This document shows positions 31,876-43,964 of a stretch of 64,000 nucleotides of DNA, piece after piece. The DNA is from Kingdonia uniflora (taxonomy: Eukaryota > Streptophyta > Magnoliopsida > Ranunculales > Circaeasteraceae). The stretch covers positions 1 through 64,000 of the forward strand of contig JACGCM010002194.1 in the NCBI GenBank assembly GCA_014058105.1. The letters run 5' to 3'. Each line of letters starts with the position of its first letter. The stretch's first letter is position 1. The notes under the pieces were generated by a model that did not search any database, was not told where the DNA came from, and saw only the letters and a list, made by a program, of their open reading frames with translations. Made by a program: the position numbers and the translations under genes.

Positions 31876-33500
31876 GTTAGCTACCTAAACCATCCAACAT
31901 CCCATTCAGATATCTACAGTCCTGGGGAGAAGAACCTAAATTCGGTGAACTTGTGAAAAATTGTTGGGAAAATTCGATGCATGCAGCTCTACTTTTTTCT
32001 ATTTTGGTAAAACTACGGCGTTTGAAGACAGATATTAAGAGATGGAGGCAGAACTCAAAAAACCAACAGACAAACAAATCAAAAATGAAGAGAGAGGTAA
32101 TGCAACTACAATTATAGTTGGAGGAAGATATAATGAATGATCCTATTAAAAAAAGATACCTTGCCCAAATAAAACTCCTGAACAGATGGGAAGACTATAA
32201 AGAGATGAATTGGTGTCAAAATCCAAGATCAATGGCACGTAGGAGATCTAGGAACACCAGATTTTTTATTCCACTACAAAGGCTAGACCGCTAAAGCTCT
32301 TATCATAGAAATTAAAGACTGCACGGTAGTAGGACATTACTAGCAACAACTTATACAGGACCATATCATAAATTATTATATAGCCAATTCTCTACACAAT
32401 ACGCAGCAATGCCTAAACACTTTGAATAGCTCCCCAAGAAAGTGACAAAAGCCGAAAACATTAATTCCATCACCATCCCTACCAATGAAGAGATTAGGGA
32501 AGCAGTATATTTATGGGAAGTAACACGCCACGGTCCAGATGGTGTTTCAGAGCCTTTTACCAAAAATTTTTGGAGACACGGGCTTAAATTTTAGCGGGGA
32601 TATCCTCCTTCGTTTGGATTGTTGATCCTATGACCTTTAACTCCAACATATAGTCTTGATCCCTAAAATCAAAAACCTTCTTCGATACAGCATTTACAGG
32701 CCGATATGTCATAGTATTTCTATAAAGTAATTACAAAATTATAGCTACCGATTATCCCCAAGTGCTGACCAGGTGTTTCAAAGACCAAAGTATGGTTTAT
32801 CAAGAATTAAACGTTCATACAGTCTAATGGCCTCTAATGGTGAATGGAATGAGAGGAAAATCAAGAAAAAGAATGGCAAGTAGCATCTCAAAGATCGACA
32901 TCAGTTAAAGTATAGTCACTTTGAGCTGGAAAACCTCATTAACAACCTTACGAGCTTTTGGTTTTGATACAAAATTCTGCTCTTGGATACAATCTATATC
33001 ATAGTAGTATAGTCTCTATACATTAATGGAAGCCCTTTAGGTTCTTTTAGGGTATAGTTGTCTCAAGTAGGGTGACCCTCTCTCTCCAATAACTTGCATT
33101 GCAAAAGATATTCTTAGCATTAACCTCACAAAGCTAGGAGAACAAGGCAGAATACAACCCGACATCAACAACAGCCTAGCCATTGGACCACATCATCTCA
33201 TTTTGAGGCTAATAATTCATTTGTGAATGGGAACAACAGATGCTTCCGTCGGCTTGAATCATACTCAAGACTACCAGAAGGTCTCTGGGCATGAGATTAG
33301 TGTGGCACAAAAAGTAAGATTTTCATGGGCAGTATCCTCTAACCGTAGACGAGTGTGTACAGAGATATTTGATTTAAAGAGGCAAATTTTAGAGACTTTT
33401 TGGGAATCCACCTCATACAAGGGGAGGTAACTAATAAGTTTTATACCGTTATTGAAAAAATTAGATCAAGGTCTAACAGCTGGATAGAAGCATGATCTCT
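31876..33500 (+). pseudogene. LINE ORF2 reverse transcriptase
   Basis: Fragments EEIREAVYLWEVTRHGPDG, SKID, AFGFDTKF, and near 33060 a form of 'GVRQGDPLSP' are in the order of an L1 RT. The FADD motif is not clear. Frames change every 50 to 100 bases. Confidence 0.65.
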
Positions 33501-34440
33501 TTCAGGGATGGGTTTACTCACCAAAATCTATCTTAACAGTATTGCATTCATAATATGCAGTCAACAAATGGCCTAGATCGCTTATTAAAGAGAGCGATAC
33601 CATCCTCACAACTATATGACTGGAGATCCGACCAAAGGAAAGGGTAGTAACATTGAAGTGGGAAAGTATGCACAACCGATCAAAGAAAGGGGAATTGGTG
33701 TTCGAAGCGTAGGGAAAGTGAATAACCATGTTATGCAAGCTTACTGGGTATTTAAACAAGGAACAGAGAAATGGGCAAAATTCCTCAAATCCAAATTCAG
33801 TAGCAAGAGTGGAGATCCTATTAGTACCACAAACCTCGAATATATGGTTCTACCATACCAAATTAGAGCGAACCTCTCGCAATCATATGTGGTTAGCTCA
33901 TAGGAGATGGAATGCAAACTATTTTGGAGAGAACTATGGGCTACAAATATCCCAATCATGGAATATATAGAAATGCCTAGACTCTTATGGAAAAACTGCA
34001 ATGCAATACTTAGCAATTTTATCAAACCACAAGGATAGAACTTCCTAGGTGATAACATACTCCTTCTGGCATTAGGAATCAATTCATAACAAATCCAGTG
34101 CAATTTAATGCCCTGGAACTATGATATGGAACGATTTATAAGGCAAGTTCTTAACCAAGAATGCCTTTGAAACTCTGGGAAGAAGGAACCTACGCATGGT
34201 GGTGGCAATATGTCTAGAATCACGTAGTTCACTCTCGTCTAAGAGGTTTATGGCGGCGTTCTTAATCATTACTTCCTATAGATAATACCATCATGAAAAA
34301 AGGTACCTCTATAGTTTTGATTTCTCACCAATGTCACACCCCAGGGAACTTGAGCAACATACTTTTGCGTTATCCCTATTTGCTTAGCGCGTTATCCCTG
34401 TGGACTTGCTCGGATCTAGAGTGCGGCTGCGAGCTACAAA
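33501..34440 (+). pseudogene. LINE ORF2 connection and zf-RVT
   Basis: WVFKQGTEKWAKFLKSKF and YQIRANLS-type segments belong to the region after RT. At about 34330 CHQCHTPGNLSN matches the zf-RVT zinc finger. Short frames only. Confidence 0.6.
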
Positions 34441-35160
34441 CTGTTTCTCTATGATATATTACACTACAAATATTGGAGAAAACATACTAGAAGAGGTAAG
34501 GCATCTAGCTACTACATTAAGGATTTGGGCAACCATGGTCTCTCCATCAGCAGCAACATCGGATACGAGAAACAAATGGCGTTTTGACAGAATCAAGCTT
34601 CATCATCAGAAACTTAGGCAAACAATCCCTTCAGAGTAGCAATTCGATCAATCTCTAAAACTCTGTTGTACAACACCATATCAGAACCAAGTCAAAAGCG
34701 CGACAATCTTCATTATAAACCAAGACAGGGCATCAACCATAGAGATAAAGATGGGGGTTCTAACACCAAACGAAGTTAAAATCTGTTGTGATGGTTTGGC
34801 TCTGGTAATCCAAGGGAAGCATGTATAGCATACTACAGGATAACACCGGTGAAGTATTGGGACTTATAGTAAAATCCATCAGCACGCTACGAACTTTATA
34901 GCTAAGATCACGATTATATTCAAGGCGTTCAAAGAGCTATCACAAATAGGTAGAGGAATTTGTGGGTTGTCTCAGACTCAGGTGCAGCAAGTCTTAAAGC
35001 TTCACTAAGGACCAAAATCTCATGGGCACTTCGAAAATCTTGGACCCATATCTCCCATATCAAATATCCGGTTAGCCATGGTAGAGAGAATGTACTTCTT
35101 GGCATATTATTACACGGAGGGCCAGACACGGAGAGGCTCAGACCCAACCCAACCGATTGA
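34441..35160 (+). pseudogene. LINE RNase H domain
   Basis: EVKICCDGLA (near 34775, with the catalytic Asp), VVSDSGAASLKA (near 34960, second Asp) and ISHIKYPVSHGRENVL (near 35050) are the RNase H blocks of plant L1 elements, in order. Frame changes and stops interrupt them. Confidence 0.7.
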
Positions 35161-35189
35161 AGAATAGACAACCGGTAAACCAACATATT

Positions 35190-35645
35190 TAAAGAAAATC
35201 GAAGGCCATTGTACGGGGTACTATAAAATCAAGAAAAACAGGCCTTGAGTTGGACACTTCCAAAAAAATTGAAGGCAAATACCTTATAGTCGTTCAAACA
35301 AAATTGGGGGTCGTTTGAGCGAAATGGCCCTTTTTCTGACATGCCGGTTTAGGGGACAATTCGAAGGTAATTTTCTATAGGTCATTCGAACGGACTAGGA
35401 AGCCGTTTGAACGAATTGCACGCTAACTTCAAAATTGCCTTTTTTCAACTTGTTGAATCAGACGACAATTCGTAGGTTTTTTTACTATTCATTCGGACGA
35501 CATTAGAGGCCGTTCAAGCAAGTTACTCCAGTTGTTCGAATGACATTAGACTCGTTCAAAAGAATTACTGGTTTATTTCCTTTTGTAATTTTTAATTTTT
35601 GTAGAGAGACCCATATGCATATACTTATAAGAGGCTTTTAAGGCC
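35190..35645 (+). repeat. LTR fragment with TTCGAA-type motifs
   Basis: Seven to eight CGTTCGAACG-like motifs at irregular 25-70 bp spacing, followed by a TATA-like ATACTTATAAGAGG near 35618. The organisation is like the copia LTRs here, but the sequence between motifs differs, so it is another family or a very old copy. Confidence 0.5.
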
Positions 35646-35689
35646 TCTAAAAAAATACTCACTCAATGTATGATTGTCGAATTGTAGCA

Positions 35690-36230
35690 TGGATGAGTGA
35701 GATCAAATCCACAAGGAGGTTTGGGAAAATAAATACTTTCTAGGCTGAATTATGATTTTATAAAAGATAAATCGAAAAGGAATAAATAAAAGCTAATTAT
35801 AAAACTTAAGGTTCGGACTTGGCCATTACCTTTCAAAATACTAATCGATGTACAACTAGATCCTTATATCACCACCCTTCATATGTTCGTGTTAAGACAC
35901 ATACGATGTTATAAAATAAATCACTAAATCTATGGTCAATCATTTAGTGGTTATGATTTTAAATGGTGGTGAAGAGTGTCTTAGAGAATTATCAACTCAA
36001 CCATGGTTAGGCTTGAGTGAGTTCTCTAGTGTTTCCTCTTATTTAGATCTCCAAAGAAAGTTTACGGTTAGTAGTACTTGTTTATATCCAAAGTTATCGT
36101 ACACCAAACCAAAAATTTTGTCAAGCCTTCGATACGATGCACTAACTCATCAATCATAAAATACTTAGTGAAAACTAACTAGAATATAATTAATAACAAC
36201 TATTGCTCATCCAAGAAGTGGCCTCATCCT
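35690..36230 (-). repeat. Athila-like LTR fragment
   Basis: Matches 62195-62925 with small indels, including GAGTGRGATCRAATYCACAAG near the left end. Interrupted on the right by a Tat LTR. Confidence 0.8.
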
Positions 36231-36834
36231 AGTTTAATGTACTAACATACTTGTGTGGAGTCCATGAATTGGTTTCTCCATGACCTCTAGCGAGGATTTG
36301 AATGATAGATGATATATATTAAGTTGGATGACAGTTCGAGTTTGAAAAGAGGTTACATGGTGTTTGAAGGTATTCTTAAAGGGATTTTAAGAGAGAGCTT
36401 TTCTAACTCATTCAAAGTGCTTCCTCTCCTCTTTTTATTGGAGATAGAAAAGGGGTGAGTCACCATGTGAGGTCAGATTACATAATTACCCCTTAGAGCA
36501 GCTGTTCTGTACAGTAAGTTGGTTCTGGCACTGTAGCTGTCTGGCGGCTTATTTCAACTATTATGTCTGGTAAGCTAACTGCCAGGTGTGTCTACCTTCG
36601 ATCATGTATTCCTATGGTAGAAGTCACTCTAGTACTGGTACAGAGTTTTGGGGTTGACCGTCTGTCTTTGGCTTCGACTATGGTAGTTAGCTTCGATGAT
36701 GCCTTCGAGTGTTCGATTAATCTCGGAAGGCTTCGTGTAATTCGTTGGTAGTCTTGATGGACTTTAAGTCTCTAGGTAGGCTTCGATGTAGCATTCGAGT
36801 ATTCGACTGGTACTGAAAGGCTACTAGTAGGCTA
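36231..36834 (-). repeat. Solitary Tat-type LTR
   Basis: Reverse complement aligns with the Tat-1/Tat-2 LTRs: AAGGCTACTAGTAGGCTACTATA at its right edge (the LTR start), GGTGAGTCACC near 36455, and CCATGACCTC at 36290. It lacks the last 40-60 bases of the LTR, and no internal sequence accompanies it. Copia-3 resumes directly at 36835. Confidence 0.7.
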
Positions 36835-37810
36835 CTATATAGATTACTATGAATTTTTTTCTCAGGTAGTAAAATACTCCTCTATTCGTATCTTATTGGC
36901 CTTGGTAGTGCAATTCAATTTGGAGTTTTAACAACTCAATGTTAAGACGACGTTCTTACATGGGTATTTGAAAGAAGAGATATATATGAGTTAGCCGAGT
37001 GGCTCTACAATTGCGGGGAATGAAGACTATGTGTGTAAGCAGAAAAGGTCATTGTATGGTTTGAAGTAGTCTCCAAGACAATGGTACAAACGGCTTGATC
37101 AGTTTATGATTGAGCAGAAGTACAAGCAGAGTCATTATGACCATTGTGTCTACTTACGCATGCTACGTGACGGGTCCTATATTTACTTGCTTTTGTATGT
37201 AGATGAAATGCTTATTGTATGTAAGCATAAAAACGAGATTGATAAGCAGAAAAAGCAAATGGGTGAAGAATTTAAAATGAAGGATCTTGGTGATGCGAAA
37301 AAGATTCTTGGTATGGAGATTCATAGAAATAAAGAAAAGGGAATGGTGCATCTTTCTCAGATGATGTATATGAGGAAGGTACTTTAGAGATTTAGCATTA
37401 ATGGTAACACAAAATCTGTAAGTACGTCCCTTGCTCCTCATTTTAAGCTTAAGGCTTCTATGTCTCCAAACACTGATGAGGAACGTGATTATATGAGTCA
37501 AATTCCTTATGCTAGCGCCGTTGGTAGCTTCATGTATGCTTTGGTATATACTCGGCCAGATATTTTACAGGCGGTTGGTATGGTTAGTCGATACATACAT
37601 GATCCGGGTAGATATCATTGATGAGTTGTTAAATAGATTCTACGGCATATCAAAGGTACTGTTGTTATTGGTTTAGAATTTCGTAAACAAGATTTGATTG
37701 ATTGGTTTTGTATTGGTTATGTTGATTCTAACTATATGTGGTGGTCTACTACTGGGTATGTGTTTACATTGGGTGGAGGGCCGGTTAGTTGGAGATCCAC
37801 GCTGCAGTCA
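36835..37810 (+). pseudogene. Copia-3 reverse transcriptase and RNase H, left part
   Basis: Begins within RT at the equivalent of 15222 in Copia-1. The RT active site reads YVDEM (37196-37207), the second Asp changed to Glu. SWRSTLQS ends at 37809, where Tat-1's LTR begins. Stops at about 36930, 36992, 37068 and 37386. Confidence 0.85.
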
Positions 37811-38478
37811 AATAGTCGAAGGCCACCTCGGAGCTTACTCAAATATCTCAAGGCCCACTCAACTTATAAACAAGCCTCAAATAAGAACAAGCCTCAAAGA
37901 CAAACTCTACATCGCATCAGAAACATTTCGACCATATCCGTGCATGGTCAAAGTATGACATGACAGACAACCAGCTCACTAGACAAGACAGCGGCGTGGT
38001 TGGTCCTTGCAGCTACATTGATAGACCCAGCAACTGTTATAGTGTCAGAGAAGAGAAATAGACCCAACAACTATTACAGTGACAGCTCCGATATTTTCGG
38101 CGTCTATACCCACTCGATATATGGATGGTGCCCTTGTAATGTGACCTAACCTTGGTGACTCATCCCTTCCTATTTTCTATATATAGGGGAGATGGGGAAC
38201 CAAGGAGAGGTTAAAAAATATCTCCGCTGAGCCCTTACAGTTTACCTTCGATCACCCTGTAAAACCAAATATTCAAACCTTCGACTACTCGACAGTAATA
38301 TAAACATTCTTAAAAATCCTAATCAGAGGTCATGGAGAGTCACATTCTAGGCCTCCACGCAAGTATATTTTTAGTAGATTAACTAACCTATAGATTATAT
38401 ACTTGATTTCCTTTGATAAAGGATTAACCCCGTGGTGTAAGAGCAGACTTCCTCTTCTTAAGAAGTTAGGCCCCAACA
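37804..38478 (+). repeat. Tat-1 5' LTR (5'-truncated)
   Basis: Aligns with 50262-50930. Ends GGCCCCAACA before the primer site. A TATA-like CTATATATAGG lies near 38180. Confidence 0.85.
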
Positions 38479-38496
38479 TTTGGTGCCGTCTATGCT
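38479..38496 (+). other. Tat-1 primer binding site
   Basis: TTTGGTGCCGTCTATGC, close to the TTGGCGCCGTCTGTGG site used by many plant gypsy elements, immediately after the LTR's terminal CA. Confidence 0.8.
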
Positions 38497-38563
38497 TCCC
38501 ACCCTACCAATCTTACTTTCTTAACCCCCTCTTTTTGTTCTCAACTTCAACAGATTATCCGTA

Positions 38564-40060
38564 ATGGACCCCACGCTCCGTTCCAGTTATACCTACGCCG
38601 GTAACTCCGTCGACGGATTAGCCGCACAAATAGCCTTACTTTCTCAATAATTTACTCAAGACGAGGAACGCCACCATGCACAACTTAACCAGGAATGTGA
38701 AAAACACTGGCAGGAATTCGAAGCAGAACGATATCGCCGTCTCGATGATGCTAACAGACAAAACCGGACAATTAATAAGTTACGCAACACCGTTCGAGAG
38801 TTGTAGAGACTACAACTTCTAGACGCTGCTCGACCATCCCAAGCACCAGACCTATCGAGCGTGTCTGTCCGCGCCCGTCTGGGGTACCAACCAAATCACA
38901 AAATACCCCCAGTACATATCAATGCCAAGGGTGCTCCCCACATTATTCCCTCTACTGACTTTATCCATCCTAACATTTACCCCACAGAAGATTCCTCTGA
39001 CTCCACCCTCCGCTCCTCCAGACACCCCAAACACTGCCTCATCATCCTCGAACCCTTCGATCACCCCCTCATCCTGCCTAAGCTGCACAGTAGGACTTTG
39101 ACTATAAAATCCAGCCAGTCATCCACGTCAGTGCGAGTCCGACACCAAATTCATAGAGTCGATTAAATAATCTTCTCTGCCTTAAACTTCTCGCCATCGA
39201 GATACCTCTAAATTTTTGAGCTCCCAAACTCAGCAAATACCGAATCATAGACCCTTAATCCCACATTCCCAAATTCTAAAATGCTCTGAGCCTCTACTCC
39301 ACAGTCGACCACCTGATGTGTCGCCTTTTTTCTACTAGCCTCACTGACAGCCCCCTTCTATGGTATCACAATCTCCCTAATGGCTTGATCCGGAGGTTCG
39401 AGCAACTGTCACAACTTTTCATCACTCAGTTTGCCTTCAACAAAGATAGAAAGGTCAGAGTCGACGCCCTCTTTAATTTTAGGAAATCCAATAATAAATC
39501 CCTGGAAGCCTTCGCCAAGAAATTTCTCAATGACTCACGGAAAGTCAAGAACCTAGACTGCGCGAATGTTGTACTCGCGTACTCAAATGCTTTACCAGAT
39601 CACAACTGTGTTAAAAAGTACCTGGTCCTTCATAAACCTCGAACCCTTGAGGAGATGCTCTCAAAGGTCAATGGCTATATCGACCTTGAGCGCCTCTACG
39701 ATCCTCATAAATAGAGACAACCTTCAACCACCAACTTCAATAATCCTCGACAAGGCCCACCTTCTACCCCCACACCCCTGATCGCTCCCGCCTCATTGGA
39801 GACTGAGAGCTGCAAATACGCTCACAATGACAACAATCTTGAAGCTCACAGAAAGTGGCCAAAGCTGGTCCTACCCGCGCTTACCACCCTACTCAGCACC
39901 CTTTTATCATATATACAGACATATCTCATCTGGCGCATCCCTTTCCCCATCGAAGTCAAGCCAGGCAAACCTTACTGCACCAATCACAAGTGTAACTGTC
40001 CCCATACCAGCAAATGCTTCGCCTGCGACACATCCCTTTCATCGACACATACCTTTCCCC
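38564..40060 (+). pseudogene. Tat-1 gag
   Basis: ATG at 38564 opens MDPTLRSSYTYAGNS. A stop follows after 28 codons, and further coiled-coil sequence (EECEKHWQEFEAERYRR type) continues in frame. The Retrotrans_gag domain is the 132-codon stretch from 39316 (SLTDSPLLWYHNLPNGLI, FNKDRKVRVDALFNF). GKPYCTNHKCNCPHTSKC near 39963 is the Tat zinc motif. About five stops in total. Confidence 0.85.
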
Positions 40061-40089
40061 TTCTCTTTCATCGGCTGCGACATATTCCA

Positions 40090-40620
40090 TGTCCGCTTTA
40101 CCCATTCTGATCCATTAGTCATCATGATTAAGATCGAAAACCTCATCCTCCACACAATGCTTATAGACACAGGAAGTGCAGTTGATGTCCTACTCCGCCA
40201 AACTGTCTAAACCATGAGGAAAACTGACCTCATCACTGCGGCCAATGTCAAACTCTAAGGTTTTAATGGGGCCACAAAAGTTGTTGCTGGCCAAATCAGC
40301 CACCCAGTTCTTACCAGCCCAGTCACACATCAAACCAGTTTTCTTGTCGTCGACAAGAAGTCAGAATGCCTCGGTATCCTCGGACGCGACTGACTCCATG
40401 CCATGCGTGCCATACCTTTAAAATATTATCAAACCCTTCGTATTACCACCCCCTTGGGTATTTGGAATTTAAAAGGCTCTCAATGCCTCACCCGTTCATG
40501 AGAACATCCAGAGATCGATTAGACCCGAAAGCTCGTCAGCTGCCCATAGCAATTACTGCCCCTCTCTATCCCCACACCATCGACAAGAGTCACCTCGCCC
40601 ATCGAACCTACAGTCTATAT
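40090..40620 (+). pseudogene. Tat-1 protease
   Basis: LHTMLIDTGSAVDVL has an intact D-T-G-S catalytic loop at 40166-40177, and GILGRD near 40376 is the C-terminal retropepsin motif. Stops at 40207, 40255 and 40390 interrupt the frame. Confidence 0.8.
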
Positions 40621-40639
40621 CAAACTCGACGGTCCTGGT

Positions 40640-42135
40640 CGAGGTACATTCATTAAAGCTTTTTTAGACAAGGTAGAACGCCTCGAGCTCTCTGACTTCT
40701 TTCGAGCAAACAAAGATGTCATTGTATGGACGTTCCAGGAGATACCTGATGTAGACCCCATTTTGGTAAACCACCACCTCGATCTCATTCTCAAATCCAT
40801 AGCAGTTAAATACAAAAAGCGTACTTTGGCCTTGCGACTTCGAGAAGCTGTGGACCTCAAAGTTGACAGGCGCATAGCCACAGGTTTTATTAGTGCGGTC
40901 AAGTATGTTGACTGGATTTCAAACATTGTTGCAGTTCCCAAATTGAACGGAAAGATCAGAATCTGTGTCAACTTCATAGACCTTAACAAGCGCACACCGA
41001 AGGACAGTTTTCCCCTCCCGATCACCCCAGTACTCCTCGATCCTACTGCTGGACTTGTGCATCTGTCTATGATGGATGCAGCTTCGGTTTACAATCTGGT
41101 ACCCCTCCTTCCTGAAGATCAACTTAAAACTTCTTTCATTACTGAACAAGCCTTTGCTGTTTTAACGTCATGCCCTTCGGCCTTAAAAATACGGGCACCA
41201 CCAATCAACGCCTTGTTACAACCATGTTTAAACCCTTGATAGGCAAGTCGGTCGAAGTATACATCGACGACATGTTGTGCAAGAGCCTTAAAAAATAGGC
41301 CCATATCCAAGACCTAACCGAAGTCTTTTCGATACTTCGATCATACAACATGAAACTCAACCCAGGAAAATACCAATTTGGTGTTTCGTCTAGTAAATTT
41401 TTAGGCCACCTTATCAGCAAACGAGGTATCGAGATCGACCCAACTCATATCCGAGCCCTTATTGACATGCCTTCTACCCGAACCAAAAAAGATGTCCATA
41501 AAGTGGTTGTCAAGATAGCTGCCCTTAGCCATTTCATTTCTAAATTCTCAGACCGCTGTGCTTGGCACTTTTTACTCTTACGCGACCTAGGCGTCCACAA
41601 AGCAAAAAAGAAAAACAACCCTGGGATCAACTGGAATACCGAATACGAATAGGCCTTCCTCAAGATAAAAACTTACCTTGGTCAACCACCCATTATCTGT
41701 ACCCCCATCGAAGGCGAGACACTCTCTTTATATCTCGTTGTTACAAACACCTCTACCAGTTCAGTGCTCATTTGACTCAAATCAAATATCGAAAAACCTG
41801 TATATTTTATCATCAAAACTTTAACACCTGCAGAAACTCGATATTCAAAACTTAAGCGTTTGATCCTCATCTTCGTCTACTTCTCCCGCAAACTCAAGCC
41901 ATGTTTTCAAGCTTACCCCATCCGTGTTATAGCATGTTATCCCCTTCATGAAGTACTCCGCAAGAAAGAGAAATCCAGGCAAGTACAACAGTGGTCTATT
42001 TATCTTGGCGAACATGACATCACATTCGAGAAACAAATATCCCAAAAAGGCCAAGCCGTTGCATATTTCCTCGCTGACATCCCAATCGAAGATGTTGATT
42101 GGGAGGAACATGAAGAAGACATCATAGAAGATTAG
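40640..42135 (+). pseudogene. Tat-1 reverse transcriptase and RNase H
   Basis: 158 codons open from 40763 carry KLNGKIRICVNFIDLNKRT and SMMDAASVYN. One frame change near 41155 leads to NVMPFGLKNTGTTNQRL and the catalytic YIDDM (41260-41271). KLNPGKYQFGV, FLGHLISKRGIE, then the RNase H stretch with EHDITFEKQ and AYFLADIP follow. This is the best-preserved pol here: two frame changes and about three stops. Confidence 0.9.
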
Positions 42136-42149
42136 CCTGAAGTAACAGA

Positions 42150-42565
42150 TCCATGGAACCCTAATGTAGGATGGCGTCTCTTCATTGATGGATCCACTGG
42201 GCCTAACGGTTTAGGGATCGGTATAGTCCTGGTTACACCTACGAATGATTGAATAGAGAAGGCAGTTAAATTAAACTTCGAATGTTCCAATAGCGAAGCT
42301 GAGTATGAAGCTCTAATACAGGGCCTTGGCCTCGACCTCGCACTCGAACTTGATATTCCCAAACTTGTAGTTTTCACAGATTCCCAACTGGCTCAGAGAT
42401 ATTACACAGGCAAAAATCAAGCTAACGGTTGCATGGCCGAATATACTCTTTTCGTTTGACAACGCATGGACCGTTTTCTTAAAAAATCTACTATCACTCA
42501 TTACCCTCGTGGAGAAAACCGACACATAGATGCCCTCACATACATAGTAGCTATGTTAAGCCAAT
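42150..42565 (+). pseudogene. Tat-1 archaeal-type RNase H
   Basis: LFIDGSTGPNGLGIGIVL (Asp at 42187), SNSEAEYEALIQGLGLDLAL (Glu), KLVVFTDSQLA (Asp) and YPRGENRHIDAL cover all acidic residues of the extra RNase H known in the Tat lineage. One stop at 42250 and one at 42460. Confidence 0.85.
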
Positions 42566-42659
42566 CAGAATCCCGAACCCTCCATATCAAAGTACTCGAA
42601 TGCCCAAGTATCGGCTAGATGGATGTCAATGCCTGGGGGCGAGTGTCTCGATCCAGATG

Positions 42660-43862
42660 ACTGGTAAACACCATTCCCCCATTACATCAGCAAGGCTACC
42701 CTCCCAGACGATCCCAAAGCCAAAAGATCATTATTAGAGAACTGTCGCAGATACACCATTCACAAACACGAGTTACATCGCAAATCCCCAAATGACATCT
42801 CTCAAACCGAAGCCTATAAAATTCTTGCTGAACTCCATGACGGAACCTGCGGTGCTCTTACTGCTGGTTGATCTATGGCCCTTCGAGCCATTTCCTAAGG
42901 TTTATAATGGCCTAACATGAAAAAATAAGTAGAAGAGTACGCCAAACACTGTGACAAAAGCCAATGCCACGGCCATAACATTCACACCCCTTCACAAGAT
43001 CTCTATTTCAGTCAAGTCTCTTGACCATTAAAAAGATGGGCTATCGATCTCATCGGTCCCTTCCCTAAAGCTTCGGGTAGCGCAGAAAACATCCTTGTTA
43101 CAACAGATTATTTTACCAAATGGGTCGAAGCCGTTCCTTTATTCTGCCTTAGATAAGAAGAAAACATCAAATTTCTATGGGAAAACATCATTACACATTT
43201 CGGATGCCCTCATATATTTCGATGAGACAATGGTTCCAAATTTGCTGGTAATTAAGTCAGAAATTTCTTCAAGAAACGCAATATCATCCTCTCCCCCTCA
43301 ACACCTTGCTGCCCCCATGGCAATGGTCAAGTCGAAGCTATCAACAAAACCATAGTCGACGGACTCAAGAAACGTGTCGATACGAAGAAAGGACGATGGG
43401 TTCAAGAGTTACAACATATCCTCTGGGCCTATCGAATAACACAAAGAAAATCTATATGCTACACCCCTTTCCTTTTAGCCTATGGTACTAAAGCAGTGCT
43501 CCCTACTCAATTCGAAGTACCCACACGAGATCCCAACCTCCAAGACGAAGACAATGAGTTTGAGCTCGGATGCAACATGTAATGGATCGACGGGACCAGA
43601 GACCGAGCCATCGCTAACCTTGGCCGTTACCATATATCAGGTCAGAAGTCATACAACAAACGAATTCGACCATGAAGTTTCATCATTAGAGATCTTGTTC
43701 TTCGACATGTCAACCAATCTTTGATGCCTCTAAATACCGGCAAGCTTGCCGAATTCTTGGAAGAACCTTATGTCGTTTATAAAAAAACCGACAAGGGTTC
43801 ATTCTACTTAATGATAGAAGATGAAGAGCCTCTACCAAATCCATAGAGCACAATGCAGCTGG
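42660..43862 (+). pseudogene. Tat-1 integrase
   Basis: Zinc domain with HDGTCG and CDKSQCHGH. The rve core has all three catalytic codons: Asp 43046 (WAIDLIGPF), Asp 43226 (DNGSKF) and Glu 43334 (NGQVEA), with the classic 35 residues between the last two. YTPFLLAYGTKAVLPTQFEV ends the core. About eight stops. The sense coding part ends near 43862. Confidence 0.85.
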
Positions 43863-43964
43863 TCTCATGTAATAGGCCATGATCTCTACCTTGTACACCA
43901 GATGTAAATATAGAATAATCAATATAAACAGTTTTTTCCATCCCCACACTTTATCTTCTGTTTT

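Larger units (their letters stand above)
29355..35160 (+). mobile_element. L1-type LINE, degenerate
   Basis: Order is ORF1 with DUF4283 and a decayed zinc knuckle, endonuclease, reverse transcriptase, zf-RVT and RNase H, the layout of plant L1-clade LINEs. Every domain is interrupted. No clean poly(A) tail or TSD is visible. The start is set at the inverted repeat and the end after RNase H. Confidence 0.8.
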
